A DNA stretch of 64,000 bases, taken from positions 17,704,620 to 17,768,619 of the forward strand of contig NC_056528.1 in assembly GCF_019175285.1 (NCBI RefSeq), in the 5' to 3' direction. The notes under the pieces are model-generated. The model made no database searches. It saw only the letters and a list, made by a program, of their open reading frames with translations, and was not told where the DNA came from. The position numbers were made by a program, and so were the translations under genes. Source of the DNA: Sceloporus undulatus. Lineage: Eukaryota > Chordata > Lepidosauria > Squamata > Phrynosomatidae. Shown piece after piece: positions 9,885 through 20,700 of the stretch; within the stretch, counting starts at the first letter, position 1, and the number at the start of each line of letters is the position of its first letter.

Positions 9885-10865
9885 GTTCATGGCAAAATGA
9901 AATACCTGAACCCATGTTTTCTTGGCTTTGGCTGATGTTCTGAGATGTGGGCATCTTGCAGCCCTCAATCGCACACAGTGAGGACTTTGGCCTGGTTTCA
10001 AAAGCCCTCTGCGGATGATCAGTTCTTCGGACTTTTGTCAAGAGCGATCTGTCTTTCCCCAGACAGTCCATTTGCAGGGAAGAAGCAGGAGAGGAGAGGA
10101 GAGACAAGATGGATGAATGAGGAATGGGAGAGCTTGAGGACATGTAAAATACCACTAAAAACCTGTTCCAAGAAAGGCATGCCCTCCAATCAACTAGTGC
10201 ATTGCATGAGGGCTCCCTGGCGCATACTTTGTCTCCCCAAACCCCCAGCGACGTTGTGCGCTTTTGGGGAAGGGGTCCCTGGTCGTGTCGGTGCCAGAAA
10301 GCAGACGGTTTCCCCTCCACTTTGCAAAATTCAGGCTTCCAGGTATAAGATTTAATGAAAGGCACAATAAGAAGTGAGACAATTAGAATTTCTGCCTCAT
10401 TATCATGGTAATCTTATCAGTGGGATAATGAGGTATTAATGGAGATTTAATGTGCCTCTCATAACACAATCCCTTGGAGAAAACACATAAGGAAATTGCT
10501 GTAAATCCACTTAATGATGGAAAGGTCCCCAAACGCCATCTTCCAGGGGATGAAAAATGCCGGCAGCGGATGGAACGAGATTCAAGGTCAATCACACGGC
10601 AGGGACGGATGGAAGGAGGGAAAACGGCCCCTGGTACTTTATAGTTTTGCAAGAAAAAAATGTCTTTGCTGGCATGGGGAAGGTCAGAGAGGGTGGGCCC
10701 TAGCCACTGCCCATTCCGAAATGAGGCGACAAATCTCACAAAACACACATGCACAATCTCTAGCACGTTTCCTCTGACATTTCACATCTGAAAAACAGGA
10801 CGTGTATGTCCAAGCGACACCAAAGTGTGGTCAAGGTGGCTATATCTATGTCCGCATACATCAAT
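9885..10865. other. Intergenic, no gene recognised
   Basis: I can support no coding region. A repeat-like word near 10,790-10,835 resembles one near 6,100. Confidence 0.4.
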
Positions 10866-11090
10866 ATGGAACCAGCATGGTTTGAGTGTGACACTCTGGA
10901 GACCAGGTTTTGAATCCCAGTTCAGCCACAGAAACCCATTGGGTGACCTTGGGCAAGTCGCGCTCTCTGAGCCTCAGAGGATAGCAATGGCAAATCCCCT
11001 CCAAAAAAACGTGCCAGGAAAACCCTAGGATAGCTCTGCCTTAGGGTCACCAAAAGTAAAGATGACTTTGAGGGGCACAACAAAGAACAA
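10866..11090 (+). mobile_element. Sauria-type SINE, nearly full length
   Basis: The sense copy has a degenerate tRNA-like head ('accagcatggtttgagtgtg'), the core 'gggtgaccttgggcaagtcg', then 'agcaatggcaaatcccctcc'. The tail 'ccttagggtcaccaaaagta' ends in 'ggggcacaacaaaga'. The middle resembles MIR/CORE SINEs and the tail resembles Bov-B LINE 3' ends. Confidence 0.85.
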
Positions 11091-11256
11091 ATGGTTATCC
11101 AGGTAAGGTCCTGGAGCATGGATGTTCCCACATTTGCCAACCTGGCATAAAGTAGCCAAGCTTAAATGTCCAGGTGACATTATACCTGCAGTAGATGCCA
11201 ACAGGATCCTGACCCCTGTGATCCTCACTTGATGAACTACCCATCTGCTCGGTACT

Positions 11257-11478
11257 TTGTTGTTGTTGTTGTGGTGAGCCTTCAAGTCCTTTCCAACATA
11301 TGGCAACCCTAAGGCAAACCTATCATGGGGTTTTCTTGGCACGATTTGTTCAGAAGTTTGCCTTCTCCTGAGGCTGAGAGAGTGTGACTTGTCCAAGATC
11401 CATGGCTGAACTGAGAATCAAACCCTGGTCTCCAGAGTCTCAGTCCAATGCTCAAACCACTACGCCACACACTGGCTT
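11257..11478 (-). mobile_element. Sauria-type SINE, full length
   Basis: The antisense copy starts with a (TTG)n tail and reads through 'tatggcaaccctaaggcaaa' and the 'ctgaggctgagagagtgtga' core. It ends in the tRNA-like head 'aaccactacgccacacactg', with box B complement 'gaatcaaaccc'. Confidence 0.88.
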
Positions 11479-11879
11479 CTAATATCCTGTTTTCTTCTCC
11501 CTTTGTCTCAGCAACAAATCACACAATGCACACACTTTTAACCCAAGACTCAAAAGAAGCAAATACACTAATTTTGAGTCGCCACAATGCAGAATTCCAA
11601 TGCTGTTTCCCCTTTGCAACACCCTGCCTTCGACAAATAGCTGAAACCAGGCCCATGTTCTTAAATGTGGAGCTATGCAGCTTTGCCAAGATTTGCATTA
11701 AAGTGGTTTGGCCACTAGATGTCATTCTAGCCATGCAAACCTAATCCAAATATCCTGACATACATACAGCATAGGGCTGTGACTTCTCCCAAGCTGATGT
11801 TCAACAGGTGAGCATGCAACCGTTGCATCTCTTGTCAGGAATGACAGAACCGTAGAATCATAAGAGCGGGTAGGTACCC

Positions 11880-12074
11880 CAAAGTTGTTTCCAACTTATG
11901 TTGGCCCTATCATGGCGTTTACTTGGCAAGATTTGTTCAGAGGAGGTTTGCCATCGCCTTCCCCTGAGGCTGAGAGAGTATGACCTATCCAAGGTCACCC
12001 AGTGGGTTTCATGGCCAAGCAGGGATTGAACCCTAGTCTCTAGAGTCATAGTCCAACACTCAAACCACAATGTC
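11880..12074 (-). mobile_element. Sauria-type SINE
   Basis: The antisense copy reads from 'gttgtttccaacttatg' through 'cccctgaggctgagagagta' to the head 'gattgaaccctagtctctag' and 'caaaccacaatg'. Confidence 0.85.
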
Positions 12075-12675
12075 TCTCAAGCTGTTAATACTTGTTCCAT
12101 TAACTCAATCCAACCAGTGTCAGGATGACAATAATATGCAGCCATAAACCATGAGGAACGTAGACTCAGGCAACTGCAGCACTACTAAAGCAGCTTCTGA
12201 ACAAACTCAGTCTGTGGGAAGTTTAAGTTGCAATGACAAATAACATTCCCTTCCAACAAGTATTAGTTCACTGGTAACTTTAAATTTCCACCAAGCACTA
12301 CTGTAGCTCAAAAGTAGACTTTCACAAACAAATAAGACTATGTGACCACAAGACAAATAGCCTGGGTATATCATGGCATTTCATAGTGTCCTACATCAAT
12401 GTAGCAGCAAATGTTAACAATTAGTTGCATACTTACAATCACAGAGGCATCCTTAAAACACTGGGTTCAGTATGCTGGCCGAAAAGGAACATAAAACAGC
12501 CCAAGAAATGAGATGATTCGTTAGAGGACCTTACAGAAAACAGCTGAGATTTAATTGTTCATTGAGACTGGGATTGCTTTCCTTAAAAGAACAGTACTTG
12601 AATCATAGCAAATTTGAGGTACTTCTATAACACAAAATTAAGAATCCACACTGCTCCTTAGCCCAAGTTTTGTTG
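12075..12675. other. Intergenic, nothing recognised
   Basis: No gene or clear repeat is visible. Confidence 0.4.
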
Positions 12676-12677
12676 TA

Positions 12678-12964
12678 CAGTTGCTCCTCCATATCCATGG
12701 ATTCAATTATTAATGGCTTGAAAATACTTCAAAAGTATATAAATTCCCAATGGCAAACCTTGATTTTGCTATTTTATATAAGGGACACATTTTACTATGC
12801 CATTGTATACAACGGGAGCATCCATGGATTTTGTTACCCATCTGGTTTACACATTATAAACCATTTAAGAGTGCTTAGTTCACTATTAAGCGATATAGAA
12901 ATGTCAATGCTATTGCTTTGCGGGGACCTGGAACCAAACCCCAGTGGATACCAAGGGCCCACTG
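12678..12964 (-). mobile_element. MITE family A, complete but split by a LINE tail
   Basis: Both ends are intact. The left reads TA then CAGTTGCTCCTCCATATCC, and the right reads GGATACCAAGGGCCCACTG then TA, so a TA target duplication is present. The interior reads the family backwards ('cctggaaccaaaccccagtg'). About 80 bp of foreign sequence at 12,841-12,920 interrupts it. Confidence 0.8.
12841..12920 (+). mobile_element. LINE 3' tail inserted in the family A MITE
   Basis: The segment reads 'attataaaccatttaagagt', 'gcgatatagaaatg' and an imperfect 'caatgctattgctttg' end. These look like the 3' hairpin and short terminal repeats of a CR1/L2-type LINE. Family A sequence resumes directly on both sides. 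Confidence 0.65.
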
Positions 12965-13285
12965 TAGTTTTCCAGTTGTTTTAAGGTGCGTTCCAAGGTT
13001 TTCTTGTTCCTTGACCCCAAAAACAGCCCTGGGGAACCCGCATACAGTCTGTGAGCCGCAAGTTGCCTGTACAAACCAAGTAAACTGTGAGTTGGATATC
13101 CACTTCATACAATAAACTGAGAATCAACTGAGCTGGAATTGGCTCAGAGATGATGGATATCACCAAAATAGCCAGTTTGGTTTTCTAACCTGTCTTTGGA
13201 CACTGACAAATGAAATCCCATGTTGTTTGGATTCTTCCTCTCACCAACCTAGAGGATCAACTGAGCTATAGCCCTAATAATATAT

Positions 13286-13395
13286 ACCATATATACTCAA
13301 CTATAAGTTGGCCTCATGTATAAGTCAAGGGAAGGTTTTGGGACCAAAATTATGGATTTGGATATGATCCGTGGATAAGCTGAGGGTAAAACATG
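13286..13395 (+). mobile_element. MITE family E
   Basis: It reads 'atatactcaactataagttg', 'cctcatgtataagtcaaggg', 'ttgggaccaaaattatggat' and 'ccgtggataagctgagggta'. The copy at 8.4-8.5 kb is its inverse. Confidence 0.6.
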
Positions 13396-13689
13396 ACTTC
13401 ACTTAGGTCCATAACTGAGCAGAAGGTCAGTAACAGGAGTCCATGATCTACATATGATGAAACATTGCTTTTGCGCTCTGCTAATAACAATGAATGGTCT
13501 GAGAGCTGAACACTGCAAAACAGCAGCACAACGGCACAAATAACATACCATTTACACTTGACTCAAACCCCTGGCGTATGTTTTTAATATGAATAATCAA
13601 AATATATATTACAGTTTCTGGCTTCATAGGGAAAATTTTGTTCGGGGTTTGTACAATATACACAGTATTTCGGAAGGGAAGGGGAAAAA

Positions 13690-14646
13690 AACATAGAAAG
13701 TCACTGATGCTTTATTTTTATATTAGAACTTTTCAGACAATCCCCTCTTTATAAACTCCAAGCCTAATTTCTTATGTGCAATAGATGAAGACTCCAATGC
13801 CCTATTCCCAAAAATAAAAACAACAAATGCTAGTGAGAAAGCCCGGTGAAAATGTTCCAGTTTTAGTAATTCTAGGTAAGCATTTACATTTTAATAAATA
13901 CTCAGGCTGAAGCCCCTTCCCACAAAACGTAGCTTAAACTCCCCCCAAGAGTCAAAGCGTTTACCCAGACAAATGGGTCGCACATTTGCTGCCGGAAAGG
14001 CAAGCTAACAAGGCCAATGGTGGCAAAAGGTTTGTTCAGTGTTGTTGCTTGTGTTTTATCTACAGTGTTCTTTTGCATTTCAAGTTTTCCCCTCAGCATC
14101 CATTCGCTTGAAACTGTCCCATGTGGCCTGCATCTTCCTTCTCCTCCAAAAAAGAATATATATATATATATAAAATGTGTAAATAAAGATCACCCAAAAG
14201 TGCTGGCCCTCATTTTCCCACCCCTAAATTTAAAAAAAAAAGAGTATTTAAAAAAATAATTTGAACCCAAGTGTTAGAAAAAGATGTCAACATGGATGTT
14301 GTGGCAGCAGAGGACAAGGCCTGGAGATCCCAGCATACCTTAATGATGTGGTCCCTTTTTGAATTATCATTTGACACAGTGCTAGTTTTTAAGGGAAGGA
14401 GGATTAAAAAAGAGAGAGAGAAAGAAAGACAACAAAACAATATGCTCCCCCCCTCAATCCACCCCTATTGGGATTAGTCTAATTAGTAAAGGTTTGTTTT
14501 AAAATGCCTGGATTCTGTACAATATTTACACCTGAAAGTCTTTTGCTTTGTTTCTCTGTCGCCTGGGAGGGGCAGGTTAGCAGGCAGCATTACATTCTTA
14601 GAGGTCCTTCGCTCTGAGCAGTTTCGTTCAAAGGCGCCGGCGCACA
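13690..14646 (-). other. GAPVD1: GAPVD1 3' untranslated region (predicted)
   Basis: It runs from the stop codon to about 20 nt past an AATAAA signal (complement at 13,711-13,716). A (TA)n run lies at about 14,157-14,173. The exact cleavage site is inferred. Confidence 0.6.
13711..13716 (-). terminator. GAPVD1: GAPVD1 candidate poly(A) signal AATAAA
   Basis: TTTATT on the plus strand gives AATAAA on the gene strand, about 930 nt past the stop codon. I saw no better signal closer to the stop. Confidence 0.55.
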
Positions 14647-14787
14647 TCACTTGCGTTCGTCGATAGTCTTAATGAACTCCACCGCTGCCGTAAACTGCAT
14701 CCACCAGTAGGATTCCTCTCCAGTTAAACAGTTGGCATAGAAACTACTGATGTACTGGACAGTGGACAACAGGCAGGGTGGATTGGC
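14647..14787 (-). CDS. GAPVD1: GAPVD1 last coding exon (VPS9 end)
   Basis: It encodes ANPPCLLSTVQYISSFYANC through KTIDERK and a TGA stop. The acceptor is 'ttttacccag'. The sequence is almost unchanged from mammals. Confidence 0.95.
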   Translation of the reverse strand, partial: ANPPCLLSTVQYISSFYANCLTGEESYWWMQFTAAVEFIKTIDERK

Positions 14788-17700
14788 CTGGGTAAAAGAG
14801 AAGGTGTATAGTAGGTTTATACACATGATGCTTTACTCCTCCAAAAGGACTCAAAATGGCCAACAACAAAAATTAGAACATCTCATCATTCCTCAGCAAT
14901 TTCTACATGAGCCAGGGTTGCTGTGATGTGCAGCCTAAGAACATCTGCAAGGCCACAGGATTCCCCTGACATACAATTTTGTATGTTCAAAAATGGTATC
15001 TCCCTAGGCTTCCTACACTGTTCACTCCATCTTCTCCCTTCACTCTGATGAAATGAGAAAAAATATATTTAAGAAAGGAGAGGTGCTGGGGATTTCTTCT
15101 GAAGCAAACTCTACACAGAAGCCAACTCCTTTTACCTTTATGAGTACGAACACAAGGACAGGGACGAAGTCGTCTGCCCCAGGGACAGAGTCTTCGTTCG
15201 CCAGGCTCAGCAGGTTCATGATGGTGGAGCACATCCGCAAGACGCACTGCAGCTTGTCCCGGGGAGTCTTGTAGGCACTGATAGTGCGGATTTCAGACTG
15301 CGCCGACGGCCACGGTGCTTCACGGAGATACACCTACCAGAAAAAGAAGAGCAGACCTTATTCTAGCAAATCAGTCCAGTACCTAGAAAATGGGGCCTGG
15401 GGTGTTGGGAAAGCTAGCATATAAATATCACAAATACAGCAGTACAGGATGTGTTAAATATGCAAACACAATCCAAAATTTTGGGTGAGTCACACTCTCT
15501 CAGCCTCAGAATTATTACTTATTATTACAGTGTAATTATTATTGTTACAAATACTACTTGTTACATCACTTAACATTAAAGGCAGCGTCTCCTTTCACCA
15601 CCCTTCCCCAAATTGACTAGCTGAATGTAAAAGATTCCCTGTCTCAATCATGCTCCATCCCATCCATTGTCTGAAGAGGTATGACTGAGACACAGGTTTT
15701 CCACCACGGAGCCCATGCTCTCTCAGGGGAGCTTACCTCAGGGATCTGGAGTGCTTTATGGTTGGCTGTCACTACCTTAGATAACCTCTGGATGTGATCG
15801 TGGAGAAGCCTGGAAGATAAAAAGAGGAAAAACAACAAGTGATACAGAAGAAAGAATCGCCTGGCCCTTATGTAGTTTTATTTTATGAGTTTCCCAAAAT
15901 CAAGGAAAGCATTCTCCAGAAAGAAAAAAAATCAGTTACTGAATTGCACTGATTAGTCTGTATGCAAAGGGATTTTGCAGCCCCTCTGAGACCAAGTGAA
16001 AGACAGAAGTTTAAAGACTCCCTCCTCCACCTCCACAGTGATGCCAACTGAAGTGGACATTACTCACTGGTCCCGCAGAATGTCTCCATCCTGGTTGGGG
16101 TAAAAGGCCAGCTTGAAGATGCGGTTCATGACACTGCGCTCAATGGCCAGCTGGGCGTCCTGGAGCTGTTCCTCACTGGCATTCTGCCAGATGACATCTT
16201 GGGCCATCGCCCCGTACAGGAACTGGAGGAAGTCCTCCACTTGGGCAGTCTTGTCATCAGCTGCGGTCAGCTTCTGGAAATCTTTGGATAGAGAGTGGAG
16301 GGGGCAGAAAATTAGAGAGTTTCAGAGAGTAAGGAGAGAAAGTGCCCTCTCAGATACAGAAATTCTCACTAGCCATCCCTAACTTTTATAATTCCCCCTT
16401 TTTTTCATGCTGGGAGGTTGTGATTTTTGAATTGCTGCAGGTCAGGTTCCTCAAAGCTCTCTCTCTTACACACTTCCCAAGGGAGAATAAATGGGCTCAC
16501 GGCTTCCTCCTGACACACCTTGCCTAGGCACCTTTCTGAAATCAAGCCACATTTGCCAATGGTAATAAGAGGGAGCATGTCAAAATCCCTCCTTTGACAT
16601 CATAGCACCACTACTTCATTGACAGATAGAGCTATTTTACTGTCTATCCCACTTTTGTTCCCAAAAGGACAAGGGTTTCTCCCTGCACTCTTCTATCACA
16701 ATAACCCTACAAAGTAAGCAAGTTAAACTGGAACTCATTGACTAATCCTGGTTCAACCAGTAAGCTTTATAGCTAAGTAAGGGTTTGTACCCAAGTCTCA
16801 TTCACCCATGTTAACGAACTAGTTAAACCATCCAGTCTGTTAGCTTTCAAAGACAATTGTGGGTGTGGTTACCTTGAATGAACTCCCTTATCTTTGACTC
16901 TTTGCTCTCCAATAACAGCCGCACACACACAGTGGTGAAGTATCGGTTGGCCACTACTTTATCTCGCAAGACTCGCTGCAACAGCCTTTCCAGGTGGGCC
17001 TGGGTGGTCTGCAGGCCTTGGCGGCACCTTGTCAGGTATGCAATATAAGGAGCCCTTTTCCTGGAGGAAAAGAGGGTGTAGAACTCAGTTACACTGCGCA
17101 AGTTTTGCATGCAGACGATACCAGGTTCAATTCAGACCAGCTCTGATTCAAAAGGATCTTGGCTACCACTACATTTGTCTTGGCCCTAGTAGAACCTGCT
17201 GTTAGTCACAGTAAACAACAGAAACATAGAGACTAATAGTCTCATAACCAGCAGCTTAGTACAGGTATACAAAGTAAATGTGTTCCTGGGCATTACTTCT
17301 TTGATAGAAATTTTGGTACAGAGGCATGAATAACAGAAAGAATAGGGTTAGACTCCTTAGTTGTTGTTATGTGCCTTCACATCATTTCTGACCTAATGGT
17401 GACCCTAAAATGAACCTATCATGGGGTTTTTTCTGGCAAGATTTGTTTAGAGGAGGTTGGCCATTGTCTTCCCCTGAGGCTGAGAGTGTGTGACTTGCTC
17501 AAAGTCACCCAGTGGATTTCATGGCAGTTCAGTCTATTTCAGCAAACCTTTTATTCTGAACTAACAATATCTGCATGTGTAATGAAACACCCCGGTCAGG
17601 TAAGCTGTGCACACTTTCTGAACCTTCTAGAGGTCACCTGAATGCTTTGTCCAAAATGCATCCAGGAATGATCTGGTATTTTTAATGTTGTATGTATTTT

Positions 17701-20700
17701 TTTAAAAAATACTCTTTTAGACCCACCCTCAGAGAACACAAAGACTGGTTACTTTCATGGCATCATATAAAATCCTGAGTGGCCAACTAGCCCATGGGAA
17801 GTGTAACACTGAGACGTGAAAGGCACTTGTGAACATCTGCCAAGGTGTTTCTTAAGCGAAATAAATGCTAATGGACAAAATAAGCTGCCCTCTCAAATAG
17901 GAGGAATTGTGCGGTCCTCTCAAGCCTACGCGCTTTCTGCTGTCAACCCTTCACTTACATAAAAATAATGTATTTCTTTTTTGCTGGTTCATTTTATCTT
18001 TCATTGATCCCCCCTCTCATTTTAATGATTGTTTTATTGGAAATGTCATTAACCACCTGGAACAAAATGACAGAACAGCAGTATATAAATTTTAATAAAT
18101 GTGTTTCATCAGGACCCCATAATCCATTTGAATACATTATTTATGTCAAGCCTTTCCAATACTGATTATTATACTGCTGAAATGAAGAAAATAAGGAGGA
18201 GATGGTTGTGCTCATGTGATCAAAAGAGAGAGAACATTCAGGAGGGAGTTTCTATGTAAAAGGACCTTGGGGTCAAGTCAAATTTCATTTGCGTTGCACC
18301 AATGACCATTGCAATTAGAACTAATACAACACAAAACATACCAGCAGACATAATCCAATGTAAAAGCTTGCTGATACAAATACTAAAACAATCTTACTTC
18401 TAAAAATATCTGAAATATAACTGTGATGCTAAAAGAAATACAAACAGTGTAGCTAAAAGACCTTCAGATACAAATAAGATTGTGAAGTCGAAGGCTTTCA
18501 CAGACGGAAGCCCTAGTTTTTTGTTGGGATTTCAGGCTACATGGCCATGTTCTGGAAGAGTTTATTCCTGACTCTCTAGGCTGTCAGTGCAGCAATTTTA
18601 GAACAGTATCCCACAAGAGGTGATGGTGGGGTTCCACCCTGAATTGTTAGAAGTGATGGATAATACACTCATAAGAGGTCTCCATCAAAGGCCTCACCTG
18701 TAATCCTCAGCAATCGAGGCCAGCAGTTTACGGCAAATCCTGTTGTCAAAGCGGCCAACGCAACGCATTGTTTCTTGGAGTTGGGCCATCAGGTTTTTGT
18801 CCTGAAGGTTGATGGCTTCAGCTAGCTGGACTTTTAGGAAGCACACAATTTCATTGTCTAAATGAGACAAGGTGGGGTGAAGGAAATTGGGAGATGACAA
18901 GACTGTATTAGAATGGATCAGGGTGGCATGAATACAGTGCCAACAATTCTCTCTTCTATTGGGATCCTTTGGACCCAGGAAGAGACTCCCCTCTCCACTA
19001 TTCTAGAGCATCACAAACAGTTACAATTTACTTAGTGCATCAGCTATGTCCCCCTTCCCCCCCCCCCCCCAATATTCTGAGTAAGAAGAAATTTACTTCA
19101 TGACAGAGCTTAGGAAGAAGTCTTCCTTATTTGTTGCTGTGGTGGTGGTAGTGCTCCTTCAAGTTGTTTTTGACTTATGCCAACCCTAAGGTAACCCTAG
19201 CACAGGGTTTTCTTGGCAAGATTTGTTCAGAGGGGGTTTGCCTTTGCCTTCTTCTGAAGGTGAGAGAGTGTGATTTGCGCAAGGACACCCAATAGGGTTC
19301 CACAGCCAAGCAATGATTTGAAGCCTGGTCTCCACAGTTCTAGTCCAACACTCAAACCATTATGCCACATTGGTTCTTACCACTCTGCTTAAAAAATATG
19401 ATTTGTTTCAAATAGCTTCTGTGGACTTAAGTGAATACTATTTAGAGAAAGGCATAAAAATGCAGATATCCTGTTTCCACACTACACAAGCAAATGCTTC
19501 TTGGAAACTTACAAGCAGAACTTCTCACATGCTCAGAGGGAAGCTACATCTAACTGTAGAGGCTGCATACAACCATCTACAGACGTTTACTCAATCATAT
19601 TGTCTAATGCCTTCTCTTTTATGTTTCAGAACTAAAACTTTCATGTGTTTTGGCAGCAGGTGGGTGGATGGGTGGGGTTAGGCATAATGTGTACTTCCCA
19701 CTATAATTTAGGTGGAAGACGTGTGCCTCAGTTCTCACAAGTTTAGTTCTGATAACATTTAAGGACAGGCAAGTTGAAGAAGTTACCTTCAGGATCTGTA
19801 TGGTCTGGAAGGCCATTCCGTGTCGAGTGAGACAACATGGGGAAGGCCACAGAGTCTGCTGAACAGAGCGCAAGTCGTAGTTTCTTCTTTGCATCCCTGC
19901 AGGAAACAAAAGATTTGGATTTTTCCTTGAATAACATCTCTTATAAGATGTGTTACAAACATCCCACTTTTCATTCTATGAATTCAAGCAAAGTACATGC
20001 CTCTAGAGAGACACAGCGGCACAGTGGTTTGACCATTGGACTATGACTTTGGAGGCCAGGGTTTGATTCCTACCAATGCCATGAAACTCACTTGGGCAAG
20101 TCACATGCTCTCAGCCTCAGGGGAAGGCAATGGCAAATCTCCTCTGAACAACTCTTGCCAGGAAAACCCCATGGTAGACTCACAATGAGCATCAGACAGT
20201 GATGGCCTAAGGTTACCCTGTGCATTTTATGGATCAACAAGGATTACAACCTACATCTTCTGGGTCCAATGTTCTAACCATTACATTACTGTAGCCACCA
20301 TATTAGGACTGAGTAGAAGGTATACCACAATCTAGACAAACATCTGGTGATGGTTCATCCTGGACATAGCAGTCACTCATAAAGAAATGGTTGGATCAGG
20401 TGAGTCTCAACTGAACCCAGAAAGAGTCTGTGTACATCCCCAGATAATCAATAAATATGGAAGAGGGTTGGATCTGCTTTTCTGTGGAAACCTCAAGATC
20501 AACCAATCAGTGACAAGAACAGAATTCTTACTTCCTTCTTCCCAGCCCAACACTATAGTTGCTGCTACTTACTGGCACTGACAGAAATGGTAATATTTAA
20601 ACATTTAGATGACAGACTCTAACAAAAGGGGGCATCACTGGGGAGTTTATTATTGAGATCTGTGCCTAGCACAAACATTCTCAAAGTTTAACAAAAACCA

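Noticed and set aside
9945-10365. Overlapping open frames of 136 and 174 codons on both strands
   Set aside because: Neither shows protein-like patterns, and part of one reads through a MITE end.
10866-11478. tRNA-like sequences
   Set aside because: Box A and box B words belong to SINE heads. The cloverleaf is not intact and the SINE core follows directly.
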